Of a DNA stretch of 64,000 nucleotides, positions 8,551-17,743 are shown piece after piece. Each line of letters begins with the position of its first letter. The first letter of the stretch is position 1. Location of the stretch: assembly GCF_011694815.1 (NCBI RefSeq), contig NZ_CP050177.1, positions 4,813,001 to 4,877,000 on the forward strand, read 5' to 3'. This DNA comes from Streptomyces liangshanensis (GTDB taxonomy: Bacteria; Actinomycetota; Actinomycetes; Streptomycetales; Streptomycetaceae). The translations under genes were made by a program, and so were the position numbers. The notes beneath the pieces were generated by a model. It ran no database searches. It had not been told where the DNA came from and was given only the letters and a program-made list of their open reading frames with translations.

Positions 8551-9462
8551 ATGCCCCCCGCCACGCCCTCGGACTCCCCCTCCACCACGCCTTCCGAGAC
8601 GCCTCCCGCCGCGTCCCCCGCCGCGACCTGGGACCCGCGCCAGTACCTGCGCCACGCCGGCCACCGCACGCGTCCCTTCCTGGACCTCCTCGCCCGGATC
8701 CCCGAGCCGCAGGCCGGACACGAGCCGCTCACCATCGCCGACATCGGCTGCGGCCCCGGCAACGTCACGGCCCTGCTCGCCGACCGCTGGCCGAACGCCC
8801 TCATCACCGGGTTCGACACCTCCGCCGAGATGCTGGAACTGGCCACGGAACGGTACGCGGGCCCCACCCCGGGCGGCGGCCGCATGGACTTCGTCGCCGC
8901 GGACGCCACGCGGTGGACACCGGACCCGGCCCGGCCGTACGACCTGATCGTCTCGAACGCCGCGCTCCAGTGGGTGCCGGGCCATCCCGGCTTCTTCCGC
9001 TCCTGGCTCGACGGCCTGGCGCCCGGCGGCACGTTCGCCTTCCAGGTCCCGAAGAACTTCGACGCCCCCAGCCACGCCCTGCTCGCCGAACTGTGCGACA
9101 GCCCCGCCTGGCGCGACCGCCTGGCCGGCCGGGCCCGCCGCGACGCCCGCGTCCTGGAGCCCGCCGACTACCTGACGCTCCTGGAGGACCTCGGCTGCGA
9201 GGCGGACGTCTGGGACACCACGTACCTGCAACTCCTCACCGGCGAGGACGCGGTCCTGGACTGGACGAAGGGGACGGCCCTGCGCCCGGTGCTCACCGCC
9301 CTGGAGGGCGACCAGCAGGCGATCGACGCCTTCACCACCCAGTACCGCGACGCCCTGCGCGAGGCATACCCCCCGGGCCCGCACGGCACGGTCTTCCCGT
9401 TCCGCCGCATCTTCGCGGCGGCCCGCAAGCCGGTGGCTCAGCGCCGGTTGAGCGCGGCGTAA
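8551..9462 (+). CDS. tam: Trans-aconitate 2-methyltransferase
   Basis: 303-aa class I SAM-dependent methyltransferase. The SAM motif is IADIGCGPGNVTALLADRWP, followed by ITGFDTSAEML and DLIVSNAALQWVPGHPGFF, and the C-terminal FPFRRIFAAARKP resembles the family's F-[FL]-x-R-[IL]-F ending. Trans-aconitate is a spontaneous isomer of cis-aconitate that inhibits aconitase, and methylation relieves this. ATG 8551 follows AAGGGA. A Pro/Ser/Thr-rich leader of about 30 residues precedes the domain. The divergent tamR with its palindrome supports the assignment. The 3' end overlaps an opposite-strand Uma2-like remnant by 25 bp. Confidence 0.85.
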   Translation: MPPATPSDSPSTTPSETPPAASPAATWDPRQYLRHAGHRTRPFLDLLARIPEPQAGHEPLTIADIGCGPGNVTALLADRWPNALITGFDTSAEMLELATERYAGPTPGGGRMDFVAADATRWTPDPARPYDLIVSNAALQWVPGHPGFFRSWLDGLAPGGTFAFQVPKNFDAPSHALLAELCDSPAWRDRLAGRARRDARVLEPADYLTLLEDLGCEADVWDTTYLQLLTGEDAVLDWTKGTALRPVLTALEGDQQAIDAFTTQYRDALREAYPPGPHGTVFPFRRIFAAARKPVAQRRLSAA

Positions 9463-9719
9463 CTCAGGTCAGCGGGCCGTGTGCGGCGTAGACCCGTCCC
9501 CAGCAGGTCGGTCATGACGCTGTGGAAAGTCTGCTGAGGGCTCGCGAAGACGAACTCCCCGTCGATCAGCTCCGTACGCCGCGGCAGATCCGGCAGCGTG
9601 AGGAGGTCGTCCACGGTCCAGCCGCCCGGTGGGCGGGCCGGCAGGTCGTACTCGTACGGCAGGTCCCACCTGTACGTATCCGCGGGCACGCCGCTCGAAG
9701 TTCCTCCCATGGGAGCCAT
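9438..9719 (-). pseudogene. Truncated Uma2-family (putative restriction endonuclease fold) remnant
   Basis: The 93-aa reading frame carries the N-terminal Uma2 signature TVDDLLTLPDLPRRTELIDG followed by EFVFASPQQTFHSVMTDLL. Full-length Uma2 proteins, which are abundant in Streptomyces, run to about 180-200 aa and contain a PD-(D/E)XK core after this point. Here the frame stops at about residue 93 (ending AALNRR), where it runs into the 3' end of tam. The catalytic half is therefore missing and this is most likely a decayed fragment. The first ATG is 9719; a GTG at 9689 is an alternative. It could still be expressed as a short protein, but no function is expected. Confidence 0.7.
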
Positions 9720-9832
9720 CCTCGGCGGCCCGCCGCGGGCACGTGGCCGAAGTCCCGGAGGTCATCACAACGAGTGACCGCGCGCCCTCCGGGCTGACCT
9801 CCCGGAGAGCGCCGCGTCAAGCGAGGACCGCC

Positions 9833-10531
9833 TCAGGACCGCCGGTGCCCGATCAGCCGCGGCTTCGGCGCGAGACCCTCCAGGCCGTGCCACGCCAGGT
9901 TGACCAGGTGCGCCGCCACCTCGGACTTCTTCGGGCGGCGCGCGTCCACCCACCACTGGCCCGTCAGCGCCACCATGCCCACCAGCGCCTGCGCGTACAG
10001 CGGCGCCAGCTTGGGGTCGAAGCCGCGGTTCTTGAACTCCGTGCCGAGGATGTCCTCGACCTGGACCGCGATGTCGCTGATCAGGGACGCGAACGTGCCC
10101 GTGGACTGGGCGACCGGCGAGTCGCGGACCAGGATCCGGAAACCGTCCGTGTACCGCTCGATGTAGTCGAGCAGCGCGAACGCGGCCTGTTCCAGCAGCT
10201 CACGCGGGTGGCCGGCGGTCAGCGCGCTGGTCACCATGTCCATCAGCTGACGCATCTCGCGGTCCACGACCACCGCGTACAGCCCTTCCTTGCCGCCGAA
10301 GTGTTCGTACACGACGGGCTTGGAGACCCCGGCCTTCGCCGCGATCTCCTCGACCGACGTGGCTTCGAAACCCTTCTCGGCGAACACGGTCCTGCCGATG
10401 TCGAGCAACTGTTCGCGGCGCTCCGCACCGGTCATACGGACGCGGCGAGCACGCCGGCCCGCGGGGGGCCGGGCCTTCTCCGTGCTGCCCTTGCTGTCCG
10501 TACTGCCGTCGATCGCCACGATGCCCATCAT
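9833..10531 (-). CDS. TetR-family regulator coupled to a fatty-acid desaturase
   Basis: 232-aa regulator with an N-terminal TetR helix-turn-helix at about residues 35-80: RREQLLDIGRTVFAEKGFEA, then GVSKPVVYEHFGGKEGLYAV. The C-terminal ligand-binding domain is of ordinary length. The tandem ATG ATG at 10531 overlaps the stop of the desaturase (10528-10530), so the two are translationally coupled. By analogy with other desaturase-linked TetR proteins it probably senses acyl-CoA or acyl chains and represses the operon through the site at 11584-11605. The ligand is inferred, not seen. Confidence 0.87.
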   Translation of the reverse strand: MMGIVAIDGSTDSKGSTEKARPPAGRRARRVRMTGAERREQLLDIGRTVFAEKGFEATSVEEIAAKAGVSKPVVYEHFGGKEGLYAVVVDREMRQLMDMVTSALTAGHPRELLEQAAFALLDYIERYTDGFRILVRDSPVAQSTGTFASLISDIAVQVEDILGTEFKNRGFDPKLAPLYAQALVGMVALTGQWWVDARRPKKSEVAAHLVNLAWHGLEGLAPKPRLIGHRRS

Positions 10532-11535
10532 GCCGCGTTGGAGGATGCGCCCTGGCGCCGGGAGTCCACGCGGTCGGCGCTCGGCCAGCGGACGTCGGAC
10601 GCCCAGCCGAGCTGCTCGAACCAGCGGATGATGCGGGCGCTGGAATCGACCTGGCCCCGGAGCACGCCGTGCCGCGCGCTGGTCGGGTCCGCGTGATGCA
10701 GGTTGTGCCACGACTCGCCGCACGAGAGCACGGCCAGCCACCACACGTTGCCCGAGCGGTCGCGGGACTTGAACGGACGCTTGCCGACCGCATGGCAGAT
10801 CGAATTGATCGACCAGGTGACGTGGTGCAGAAGAGCCACCCGAACCAGTGAACCCCAGAAGAACGCCGTGAAGGCACCCCACCAGGACATCGTTACCAGA
10901 CCGCCTACCAACGGGGGGATCGCCAGCGACACGACGGTCCACAGCGCGAACTGCCGGGACACCGCGCGCAGGGCCGGGTCCTTGATCAGGTCGGGCGCGT
11001 ACTTCTCCTGCGGGGTCTGCTCCTCGTCGAAGAGCCACCCGATGTGCGCCCACCACAGGCCCTTCATCAGGGCCGGCAGCGTCTCGCCGAAGCGCCACGG
11101 CGAGTGCGGGTCGCCCTCGGCGTCGGAGAACTTGTGGTGCTTGCGGTGGTCGGCCACCCAGCGCACCAGCGGGCCTTCCACGGCCATCGACCCGGCCACC
11201 GCCAGCGCGATCCGCAACGGCCGCCTGGCCTTGAACGAGCCGTGCGTGAAGTACCGGTGGAAGCCGATCGTGATGCCGTGGCACCCGAGGTAGTACATGA
11301 ACACCATCAGGCCCAGGTCGAGCCAGCTGACGCCGCCCCACGCGAAGGCGAGCGGCACGGCCGCCACCAGGGCGACGAACGGGACGGCGATGAAGAGCAG
11401 GAGAGCGACCTGCTCGATCGTCCCCTTGCTGTCCGCGCCGAGAGTCGCGGAGGGGAGCGGGGCGCCGCCGTCGGACGGCGCGGGGACGGAGTGAGGGGGA
11501 GTGGATTCTTCGATCACATCGGGGGTTGTGGTCAT
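10528..11535 (-). CDS. Delta-9-type acyl-CoA/acyl-lipid desaturase
   Basis: 335-aa integral membrane di-iron desaturase. The three histidine boxes are intact: HRYFTH, HRKHH and HNLHH. Four hydrophobic stretches surround them, including VALLLFIAVPFVALVAAV. The family introduces a double bond into saturated fatty acyl chains to tune membrane fluidity. ATG 11535 begins a Pro/Ser-rich cytosolic leader of about 40 residues. The gene is first in a two-gene operon with the TetR regulator, and an imperfect palindrome 50 bp upstream is the likely operator. Confidence 0.92.
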   Translation of the reverse strand: MTTTPDVIEESTPPHSVPAPSDGGAPLPSATLGADSKGTIEQVALLLFIAVPFVALVAAVPLAFAWGGVSWLDLGLMVFMYYLGCHGITIGFHRYFTHGSFKARRPLRIALAVAGSMAVEGPLVRWVADHRKHHKFSDAEGDPHSPWRFGETLPALMKGLWWAHIGWLFDEEQTPQEKYAPDLIKDPALRAVSRQFALWTVVSLAIPPLVGGLVTMSWWGAFTAFFWGSLVRVALLHHVTWSINSICHAVGKRPFKSRDRSGNVWWLAVLSCGESWHNLHHADPTSARHGVLRGQVDSSARIIRWFEQLGWASDVRWPSADRVDSRRQGASSNAA

Positions 11536-11583
11536 TGGGGAGCCCCTGGGGTGAGATGCGGCAGATGCCCGGATACGGGTGCG

Positions 11584-11605
11584 TAACCTACGGCATCGTA
11601 AGTAT
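11584..11605. promoter_or_regulatory. Candidate TetR operator upstream of the desaturase
   Basis: TAACCTACGGCATCGTAAGTAT contains the half-sites ACCTACG and CGTAAGT around GCAT. They are inverted with one mismatch. The site is 49 bp upstream of the desaturase ATG, placed to block its promoter. The TACG-rich arms resemble operators I recall for fatty-acid-responsive TetR proteins of actinobacteria. Confidence 0.6.
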
Positions 11606-11776
11606 GGCAGCGCCCAACGCCGCGACAAGAGGCCTGTGGATAACGTCGAACGAACGACACCTATCCTTGGTGTGGTCGGACAGCGCGGTCCGCCGGGCCC
11701 GCCGCTCGAACACCAGGCCGGTCCGAATGCCCCCAGACCCTCCAGACGTGCTTGAACACTGCAAGGAGCCGCACCT

Positions 11777-14506
11777 GTGAGCAGTGCCGACCAGACCCCG
11801 TCCGCCAGCGCGGAACTGCGCTCCGACATCCGCCGACTCGGTGACCTGCTGGGCGAGACCCTCGTCCGCCAGGAAGGCCCCGAACTCCTCGACCTCGTCG
11901 AGCGTGTCCGCGCCCTCACCCGCGAGGACGGCGAGGCCGCCGCCGAGCTGCTCGGCGACACCGACCTGGAGACCGCCGCCAAGCTCGTACGCGCGTTCTC
12001 CACCTACTTCCATCTGGCGAACGTCACCGAACAGGTCCACCGCGGACGCGAGATGCGCGAACGGCGCGCCGCCGAGGGCGGGCTCCTCGCCCGCACCGCG
12101 GACCGGCTCAAGGACGCCGACCCCGAGCACCTGCGCGAGACCGTCAAGAACCTGAACGTCCGCCCCGTGTTCACCGCGCACCCCACCGAGGCCGCCCGCC
12201 GCTCGGTCCTGAACAAGCTGCGCCGCATCGCCGAGTTGCTCGAAATGCCCGTCATCGCCTCCGACCGGCGCCGCCACGACCTGCGGCTCGCCGAGTCCAT
12301 CGACCTGATCTGGCAGACCGACGAACTGCGCGTCGTCCGGCCCGAGCCCGCCGACGAGGCCCGCAACGCCATCTACTACCTCGACGAACTGCACGCCGGA
12401 GCCGTCGGCGACGTCCTCGAGGACCTCGTCGCCGAGCTGGAGCGCGTCGGCGTCGAGCTGCCCGCCGGCACCCGGCCCCTCACCTTCGGCACCTGGATCG
12501 GCGGCGACCGCGACGGGAACCCGAACGTGACCCCCGAGGTCACCCGCGAGGTGCTGATCCTCCAGCACGAACACGGCATCACCGACGCCCTCGAACAGAT
12601 CGACTACCTGCGCGGACTGCTCTCCAACTCCATCCGCTACACCGGCGCCACCGACGAGCTGCTCGACTCCCTCCAGAACGACCTCGCCCGGCTCCCCGAG
12701 ATCAGCCCCCGCTACAAGCGCCTCAACGCCGAGGAGCCGTACCGCCTCAAGGCGACCTGCGTCCGCCAGAAGCTCGTCAACACCCGCGAGCGCCTCGCCA
12801 GGAACACCCCGCACGAGGAAGGCCGCGACTACCTCGGCACGTCCGAGCTGCTCGCCGACCTCACGCTCATCCAGACCTCCCTGCGCGAGCACCGCGGCGG
12901 CCTCTTCGCCGACGGCCGCATGGACCGCACGATCCGCACCCTCGCGGCCTTCGGCCTCCAGCTCGCCACCATGGACGTCCGGGAACACGCCGACGCCCAC
13001 CACCACGCCCTCGGCCAGCTCTTCGACCGGCTCGGCGAGGAGTCCTGGCGCTACAGCGACATGCCCCGCGAGTACCGGCAGAAGCTCCTCGCCAAGGAAC
13101 TGCGCTCCCGCCGCCCCCTCGCGCCCACCCCGGCCCCGCTGGACGCCGCCGGCGAGAAGACCCTCGGCGTGTTCCACACCGTCCGCCAGGCCTTCGAACG
13201 CTTCGGGCCCGAGGTCATCGAGTCGTACATCATCTCGATGTGCCAGGGCGCCGACGACGTCTTCGCCGCCGCCGTCCTCGCCCGCGAGGCCGGCCTCCTC
13301 GACCTCCACGGCGGCTGGGCGAAGATCGGCATCGTGCCGCTCCTGGAGACCACCGACGAGCTGCGCGCCGCCGACGTCATCCTCGACGAGATGCTCGCCG
13401 ACCCCTCGTACCGCCGGCTCGTCTCCCTGCGCGGCGACGTCCAGGAGGTCATGCTCGGCTACTCGGACTCGTCCAAGTTCGGCGGCATCACCACCTCCCA
13501 GTGGGAGATCCACCGCGCCCAGCGCCGGCTGCGCGACGTCGCGCACCGGTACGGCGTACGGCTGCGGCTCTTCCACGGCCGCGGCGGCACCGTCGGCCGC
13601 GGCGGCGGCCCCTCGCACACCGCGATCCTCGCCCAGCCCTGGGGCACCCTGGAGGGCGAGATCAAGGTGACCGAGCAGGGCGAGGTCATCTCCGACAAGT
13701 ACCTGATCCCGTCCCTGGCCAGGGAGAACCTGGAACTGACCGTCGCCGCCACCCTCCAGGCCTCCGCGCTGCACACCGCGCCCCGCCAGTCCGACGAGGC
13801 CCTGGCCCGCTGGGACGCGGCCATGGACACCGTCTCCGACGCCGCGCACGCCGCCTACCGCGGCCTGGTCGAGGACCCGGACCTGCCCGCGTACTTCTTC
13901 GCCTCCACCCCCGTCGACCAGCTCGCCGACCTCCACCTGGGCTCCCGCCCCTCCCGCCGCCCCGACTCGGGCGCCGGACTCGACGGCCTGCGGGCCATCC
14001 CGTGGGTCTTCGGCTGGACCCAGTCACGGCAGATCGTGCCCGGCTGGTACGGCGTCGGCTCCGGCCTCAAGGCACTGCGCGAGGCCGGCCTCGACACCGT
14101 CCTCGACGAGATGTACGGCCAGTGGCACTTCTTCCAGAACTTCCTCTCGAACGTCGAGATGACCCTGGCCAAGACCGATCTGCGGATCGCCCGCCACTAC
14201 GTCGACACCCTCGTCCCCGAGAACCTCAAGCACGTCTTCGCGAACATCGAGGCCGAACACGCGCTGACCGTGCGGGAGGTCCTGCGCATCACGGGCGGTG
14301 AGAAGCTCCTCGACTCCGACCCGGTGCTCCAGCAGACGTTCTCCATCCGGGACGCCTACCTCGACCCGATCTCGTACCTCCAGGTCTCGCTGCTGGCCCG
14401 CCAGCGCGCGGCGGCGGAACGCCACGAGACAGCGGACCCGCTGCTCGCCCGGGCCCTGCTCCTGACGGTCAACGGCGTCGCGGCGGGCCTGCGCAACACC
14501 GGCTGA
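11777..14506 (+). CDS. ppc: Phosphoenolpyruvate carboxylase
   Basis: 909-aa anaplerotic enzyme that carboxylates PEP with bicarbonate to oxaloacetate. The catalytic-His motif [12 protein letters not shown] is at about residue 134. [18 protein letters not shown], the mobile-loop motif [16 protein letters not shown] and the C-terminal signature GLRNTG are all present. The GTG at 11777 follows AAGGAG. Length is normal for bacterial PEPC and the frame is uninterrupted. It stands as a single transcription unit ended by a strong hairpin at 14534-14572. The neighbouring desaturase is divergent across 241 bp. Confidence 0.97.
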   Translation: MSSADQTPSASAELRSDIRRLGDLLGETLVRQEGPELLDLVERVRALTREDGEAAAELLGDTDLETAAKLVRAFSTYFHLANVTEQVHRGREMRERRAAEGGLLARTADRLKDADPEHLRETVKNLNVRPVFTAHPTEAARRSVLNKLRRIAELLEMPVIASDRRRHDLRLAESIDLIWQTDELRVVRPEPADEARNAIYYLDELHAGAVGDVLEDLVAELERVGVELPAGTRPLTFGTWIGGDRDGNPNVTPEVTREVLILQHEHGITDALEQIDYLRGLLSNSIRYTGATDELLDSLQNDLARLPEISPRYKRLNAEEPYRLKATCVRQKLVNTRERLARNTPHEEGRDYLGTSELLADLTLIQTSLREHRGGLFADGRMDRTIRTLAAFGLQLATMDVREHADAHHHALGQLFDRLGEESWRYSDMPREYRQKLLAKELRSRRPLAPTPAPLDAAGEKTLGVFHTVRQAFERFGPEVIESYIISMCQGADDVFAAAVLAREAGLLDLHGGWAKIGIVPLLETTDELRAADVILDEMLADPSYRRLVSLRGDVQEVMLGYSDSSKFGGITTSQWEIHRAQRRLRDVAHRYGVRLRLFHGRGGTVGRGGGPSHTAILAQPWGTLEGEIKVTEQGEVISDKYLIPSLARENLELTVAATLQASALHTAPRQSDEALARWDAAMDTVSDAAHAAYRGLVEDPDLPAYFFASTPVDQLADLHLGSRPSRRPDSGAGLDGLRAIPWVFGWTQSRQIVPGWYGVGSGLKALREAGLDTVLDEMYGQWHFFQNFLSNVEMTLAKTDLRIARHYVDTLVPENLKHVFANIEAEHALTVREVLRITGGEKLLDSDPVLQQTFSIRDAYLDPISYLQVSLLARQRAAAERHETADPLLARALLLTVNGVAAGLRNTG

Positions 14507-14533
14507 CCCGTCCGGAAACGGACATCTGTTCCC

Positions 14534-14572
14534 AGGGGTACTTCCGCGCCACCCCGGCGCGGAGGTACCCCT
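14534..14572. terminator. Strong hairpin between ppc and a convergent gene
   Basis: AGGGGTACTTCCGCGCC is followed by a short ACCC loop and its near-complete inverted copy, a stem of about 17 bp with one or two mismatches. It sits 28 bp after the ppc stop and 36 bp before the convergent stop at 14609, so it can serve both transcripts. There is no U-tract, as is usual in Streptomyces. Confidence 0.8.
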
Positions 14573-14608
14573 TCCGGGTGACAGGGGCGGGAACGCGGCG
14601 CGACGCCC

Positions 14609-15079
14609 TCACAGCGCCAGGAACACCGCCACCAGCACCCCCAGGCCCGCCAGACCCGTCACCCACGCCGTACGCGTCATCCGCAGGCCCGCCCCGATCA
14701 GCGGGGACGCCAGCAGCAGCGCGCCGCCGAACGGCAGCCACGCGTGCAGCTGGCCACCCAGCCCCGTCCGCACCACCTCGTGCGTGTCCGGCTTCACCAC
14801 CACCGGGATGCGCTCGCCCTTCCGGACCGCCACCGACCGCTCCGCGGTCATCCCCGCCCGCGGCCCCGCCGGACCGTCCGGGTCGTACGACCCCGTGCAC
14901 GACGACGCCGAACACCTGGTCACCGTCAGCGTCCCGTGCTCCCGGCCCTTCGCCAGCACCACGTGCTGCGCCGTCCCCCACGACGACCAGAAACCGGCGG
15001 CGAGCAACAGGACGGCCACCCCGCCCAACGCCGTACGGCGGCCGAGGAGGAACAAGCGGTCCGAGGAGCTGGCCTTCAT
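14609..15079 (-). CDS. Small membrane protein, uncharacterised
   Basis: 156-aa protein with an N-terminal hydrophobic segment (GGVAVLLLAAGFWSSW, about residues 20-35) and two more near the C-terminus (HAWLPFGGALLLASPLIGAG and VTGLAGLGVLVAVFLAL). Between them is an extracytoplasmic-looking region with a Cys pair (RCSASSC) that could form a disulfide. ATG 15079 (MKASSSDR) was chosen over 15109 because the leader before it has no domain character. I do not recognise a family. It lies on the same strand as pth, 52 bp downstream of it, and may be co-transcribed. Confidence 0.72.
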   Translation of the reverse strand: MKASSSDRLFLLGRRTALGGVAVLLLAAGFWSSWGTAQHVVLAKGREHGTLTVTRCSASSCTGSYDPDGPAGPRAGMTAERSVAVRKGERIPVVVKPDTHEVVRTGLGGQLHAWLPFGGALLLASPLIGAGLRMTRTAWVTGLAGLGVLVAVFLAL

Positions 15080-15131
15080 GGGCCGCGATCCTTGGCCATG
15101 GCATGGCACGGGGTCAAGTCGGCCCGCGGAC

Positions 15132-15728
15132 TCAGGAGTTGTACGCGCCCTGCGCCCGCTCCAGGCCCTGCGTCACCAACGCCTCCACCGCGTCCGCCGT
15201 ACGGTCCACCAGGTAGTCCAGCTCCTTGCGCTCCACCGACGAGAAGTCCTTCAGCACGAAGTCCGCCACCTGCATCCGCCCCGGCGGCCGGCCGATCCCG
15301 AACCGCGCCCGGTGGTAGTCGGGCCCCATCGCCTTCGTCATCGACTTGAGCCCGTTGTGCCCGTTGTCCCCGCCGCCCAGCTTCAGCCGCAACGCCCCGA
15401 AGTCGAGATCCAGCTCGTCATGGATCGCGACGATGTTCGCCGTCCCCACCTTGTAGAAGTCCCGCAGCCCGGCCACCGGACCACCGGACAGATTCATGTA
15501 CGAGGACGGCTTCGCCAGCACCACCCGGCGGCCCGTCGGCCCCGGAGCGCCGAGCCGGCCCTCGATGACCAGCGCCTGCGCCTTCTGCGCGCGCTTGAAC
15601 GAACCGCCGATACGTTCCGCCAGCAGATCCGCCACCATGAACCCGACGTTGTGCCGGTTGGCCGCGTACCCCGGACCCGGGTTGCCCAGGCCCACGATCA
15701 GCCAGGGGGCGTTGGCATCTGTTGTCAT
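15132..15728 (-). CDS. pth: Peptidyl-tRNA hydrolase
   Basis: 198-aa enzyme that cleaves peptidyl-tRNAs released from stalled ribosomes. Conserved motifs are [20 protein letters not shown] (with catalytic His in RHNVG), [19 protein letters not shown] (catalytic Asp region) and [16 protein letters not shown] 15728 gives the normal length. It follows rplY on the minus strand across 92 bp containing an unusually regular hairpin, matching the Streptomyces order prs-rplY-pth. Confidence 0.96.
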   Translation of the reverse strand: MTTDANAPWLIVGLGNPGPGYAANRHNVGFMVADLLAERIGGSFKRAQKAQALVIEGRLGAPGPTGRRVVLAKPSSYMNLSGGPVAGLRDFYKVGTANIVAIHDELDLDFGALRLKLGGGDNGHNGLKSMTKAMGPDYHRARFGIGRPPGRMQVADFVLKDFSSVERKELDYLVDRTADAVEALVTQGLERAQGAYNS

Positions 15729-15771
15729 CGGCGCCGCGTCTCCTCGTTGTCTGCCGGTCGTACAGCCGAAA

Positions 15772-15801
15772 GGGGTGGCCGGCCCGCAGGCCCGCCACCC
15801 C
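15772..15801. terminator. Perfect interrupted hairpin between rplY and pth
   Basis: GGGGTGGC, C, GGCC, a CGCA loop, GGCC, C and GCCACCCC form an almost perfect symmetrical stem with two opposed C bulges, 20 bp after the rplY stop and 44 bp before pth ATG. It may attenuate read-through into pth, end part of the rplY transcript, or be a processing site. Confidence 0.65.
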
Positions 15802-15820
15802 GTCACACCTCAGGCCTGGA

Positions 15821-16414
15821 TCAGGCCTCGGCGCCCGCGGTCTCGCCCTCGGCGGTCTCCGCGGCCGGCTCCTCGGCCTGCGCCGACACGACCTGGAGGA
15901 CGGCGGCCTCGCCGTCGATCGACAGCGTCGTACCCGTCGGCAGCGGGATGTCCTGCGCGAGCACGGTGGCGCCCGAGTCCAGGCCCTCGATGGAGACCGT
16001 CACCGACGTCGGGATGTTCGTGGCCTCGGCCTCGACGGTGATCGTGTTGAGGACGTACTCCAGCAGGTTCCCGCCCGGGGCCAGCTCGCCCTCGACGTGC
16101 ACGGCCACCTCGACGATGACCTTCTCGCCGCGCTTCACCGCGAGGAGGTCGACGTGCTCGATGTCGCCCTTGATCGCGTTGCGCTGGATCGCCTTCGGGA
16201 TGACCAGCTCGCTGCGACCGTCGATGTCCAGGTCGAGCAGCGCGTTCGCGGTACGCAGCGCCATCTGGAGCTGGTGGGCCGGCAGCGACACGTGCACCGT
16301 GTCGGCACCGTGGCCGTAGATGACCGCGGGGACCTTCTGCTCACGGCGGGCACGGCGCGCGGCGCCCTTGCCGAACTCGTTGCGTACCTCGGCGGTGATC
16401 TTCAGTTCGGACAT
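15821..16414 (-). CDS. rplY: 50S ribosomal protein L25/general stress protein Ctc
   Basis: 197-aa long-form L25 (CTC type). The N-terminal 5S rRNA-binding L25 domain (about residues 1-95; MSELKITAEVRNEFGKGAAR, VPAVIYGHG) is followed by the C-terminal beta domain (about 100-185) and an acidic Ala/Glu tail. It binds 5S rRNA in the large subunit and is stress-induced in some Gram-positives. ATG 16414 follows GAGGAGTGCAGTC. It sits between prs and pth as in other actinobacteria. Confidence 0.96.
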   Translation of the reverse strand: MSELKITAEVRNEFGKGAARRARREQKVPAVIYGHGADTVHVSLPAHQLQMALRTANALLDLDIDGRSELVIPKAIQRNAIKGDIEHVDLLAVKRGEKVIVEVAVHVEGELAPGGNLLEYVLNTITVEAEATNIPTSVTVSIEGLDSGATVLAQDIPLPTGTTLSIDGEAAVLQVVSAQAEEPAAETAEGETAGAEA

Positions 16415-16524
16415 GACTGCACTCCTCGTAGATTCTGACAAAAGATGACGGAAAGATGCCGTCACCCGGCCACGACAGGCCTGCTACGAAGAGCGCGTCG
16501 ATAACGGACCAACCGCACACAGGT

Positions 16525-16575
16525 GCGGCCTCCCTCGCCGAGCAACTCGGTGAGTCTACCCGGCGGGGAGGCCGC
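16525..16575. terminator. Hairpin between prs and rplY
   Basis: The 10-bp perfect stem GCGGCCTCCC/GGGAGGCCGC encloses a second small stem-loop (CCGAG...CTCGG). It lies 51 bp past the prs stop on the minus strand and about 110 bp before rplY, so it probably ends or attenuates the prs transcript. Confidence 0.65.
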
Positions 16576-16626
16576 CCCAGAAATCGATCTCCGACCGCGG
16601 GCCCGCGGGCCCTCAGACGGTGACCG

Positions 16627-17604
16627 TCACGCCTGCTCCTCGAAGAGGCTCGTCACCGAACCGTCCTCGAACACCTCACGCACCGCACGCGCGATCGTCG
16701 GCGCGATCGACAGCACCGTGATCTTGTCGACCTCCAGGTCACCCGGATCCGGCAGGCTGTTCGTGAAGATGAACTCACTGACCTGCGAGTTCTTCAACCG
16801 GTCCGCCGCCGGGCCCGACAGCACCCCGTGCGTCGCCGTCACGATGACATCCTCCGCGCCGTGCGCGAACAACGCGTCCGCCGCCGCACAGATCGTGCCA
16901 CCCGTGTCGATCATGTCGTCCACCAGCACACACACCCGGCCCGCGACATTGCCCACGACCTCGTGGACCGTCACCTGGTTCGCCACGTCCTTGTCACGCC
17001 GCTTGTGCACGATCGCCAGCGGCGCGCCCAGCCGGTCGCACCAGCGGTCCGCCACCCGCACCCGGCCCGCGTCCGGGGAGACCACCGTCAGCTTCGACCG
17101 GTCGACCTTCCCCGCCACGTAGTCCGCGAGGACCGGCAGCGCGAACAGGTGGTCCACCGGGCCGTCGAAGAACCCCTGGATCTGATCCGTGTGCAGATCC
17201 ACCGTCAGGATCCGGTCCGCGCCGGCCGTCTTCATCAGGTCCGCCACCAGACGCGCCGAGATCGGCTCCCGCCCGCGGTGCTTCTTGTCCTGCCGCGCGT
17301 ACCCGTAGAACGGCACGATCACCGTGATGCTCCGGGCCGACGCCCGCTTCAGAGCGTCGATCATGATCAACTGCTCCATGATCCACTTGTTGATCGGAGC
17401 GGTATGGCTCTGGATCAGGAAGCAATCCGCGCCACGCGCCGACTCCTGGTAGCGGACGTAGATCTCACCGTTGGCGAAATCGAACGCCTTGGTCGGAACG
17501 ATCCCGACACCCAGTTGATCGGCGACCTCTTCGGCCAGCTCGGGGTGGGCGCGGCCGGAGAAGAGCATCAGCTTCTTCTCGCCGGTCGTCTTGATCCCGG
17601 TCAC
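16627..17604 (-). CDS. prs: Ribose-phosphate pyrophosphokinase (PRPP synthase)
   Basis: 325-aa enzyme making PRPP from ribose-5-phosphate and ATP for nucleotide, His and Trp synthesis. Visible signatures are LMLFSGRAHPELAEEVADQL, the ATP/Mg region YGYARQDKKHRGREPISARL, DRILTVDLHTDQIQGFFDGP, and the PRPP-binding loop VLVDDMIDTGGTI. The GTG start at 17604 is preceded by GAGGAGA. Length is normal. It lies 139 bp downstream of glmU on the same strand. Confidence 0.97.
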   Translation of the reverse strand: MTGIKTTGEKKLMLFSGRAHPELAEEVADQLGVGIVPTKAFDFANGEIYVRYQESARGADCFLIQSHTAPINKWIMEQLIMIDALKRASARSITVIVPFYGYARQDKKHRGREPISARLVADLMKTAGADRILTVDLHTDQIQGFFDGPVDHLFALPVLADYVAGKVDRSKLTVVSPDAGRVRVADRWCDRLGAPLAIVHKRRDKDVANQVTVHEVVGNVAGRVCVLVDDMIDTGGTICAAADALFAHGAEDVIVTATHGVLSGPAADRLKNSQVSEFIFTNSLPDPGDLEVDKITVLSIAPTIARAVREVFEDGSVTSLFEEQA

Positions 17605-17743
17605 AGCACTGTCTCCTCAGACGTGTTGACTGCCGCTGCACCCGCGTGACGCTGCGAGCCAGCCGAATCGTGCAGTTATGCGATGTGCGATAAGCGGATG
17701 GGTCGATATCACGGTACGCCGAGATCAGCGCCCCTGTTTCCGG

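Noticed and set aside
11588..13936. 782-codon antisense frame across ppc
   Set aside because: Val/Glu/Gly/Leu shadow pattern without motifs; ppc is complete on the other strand.
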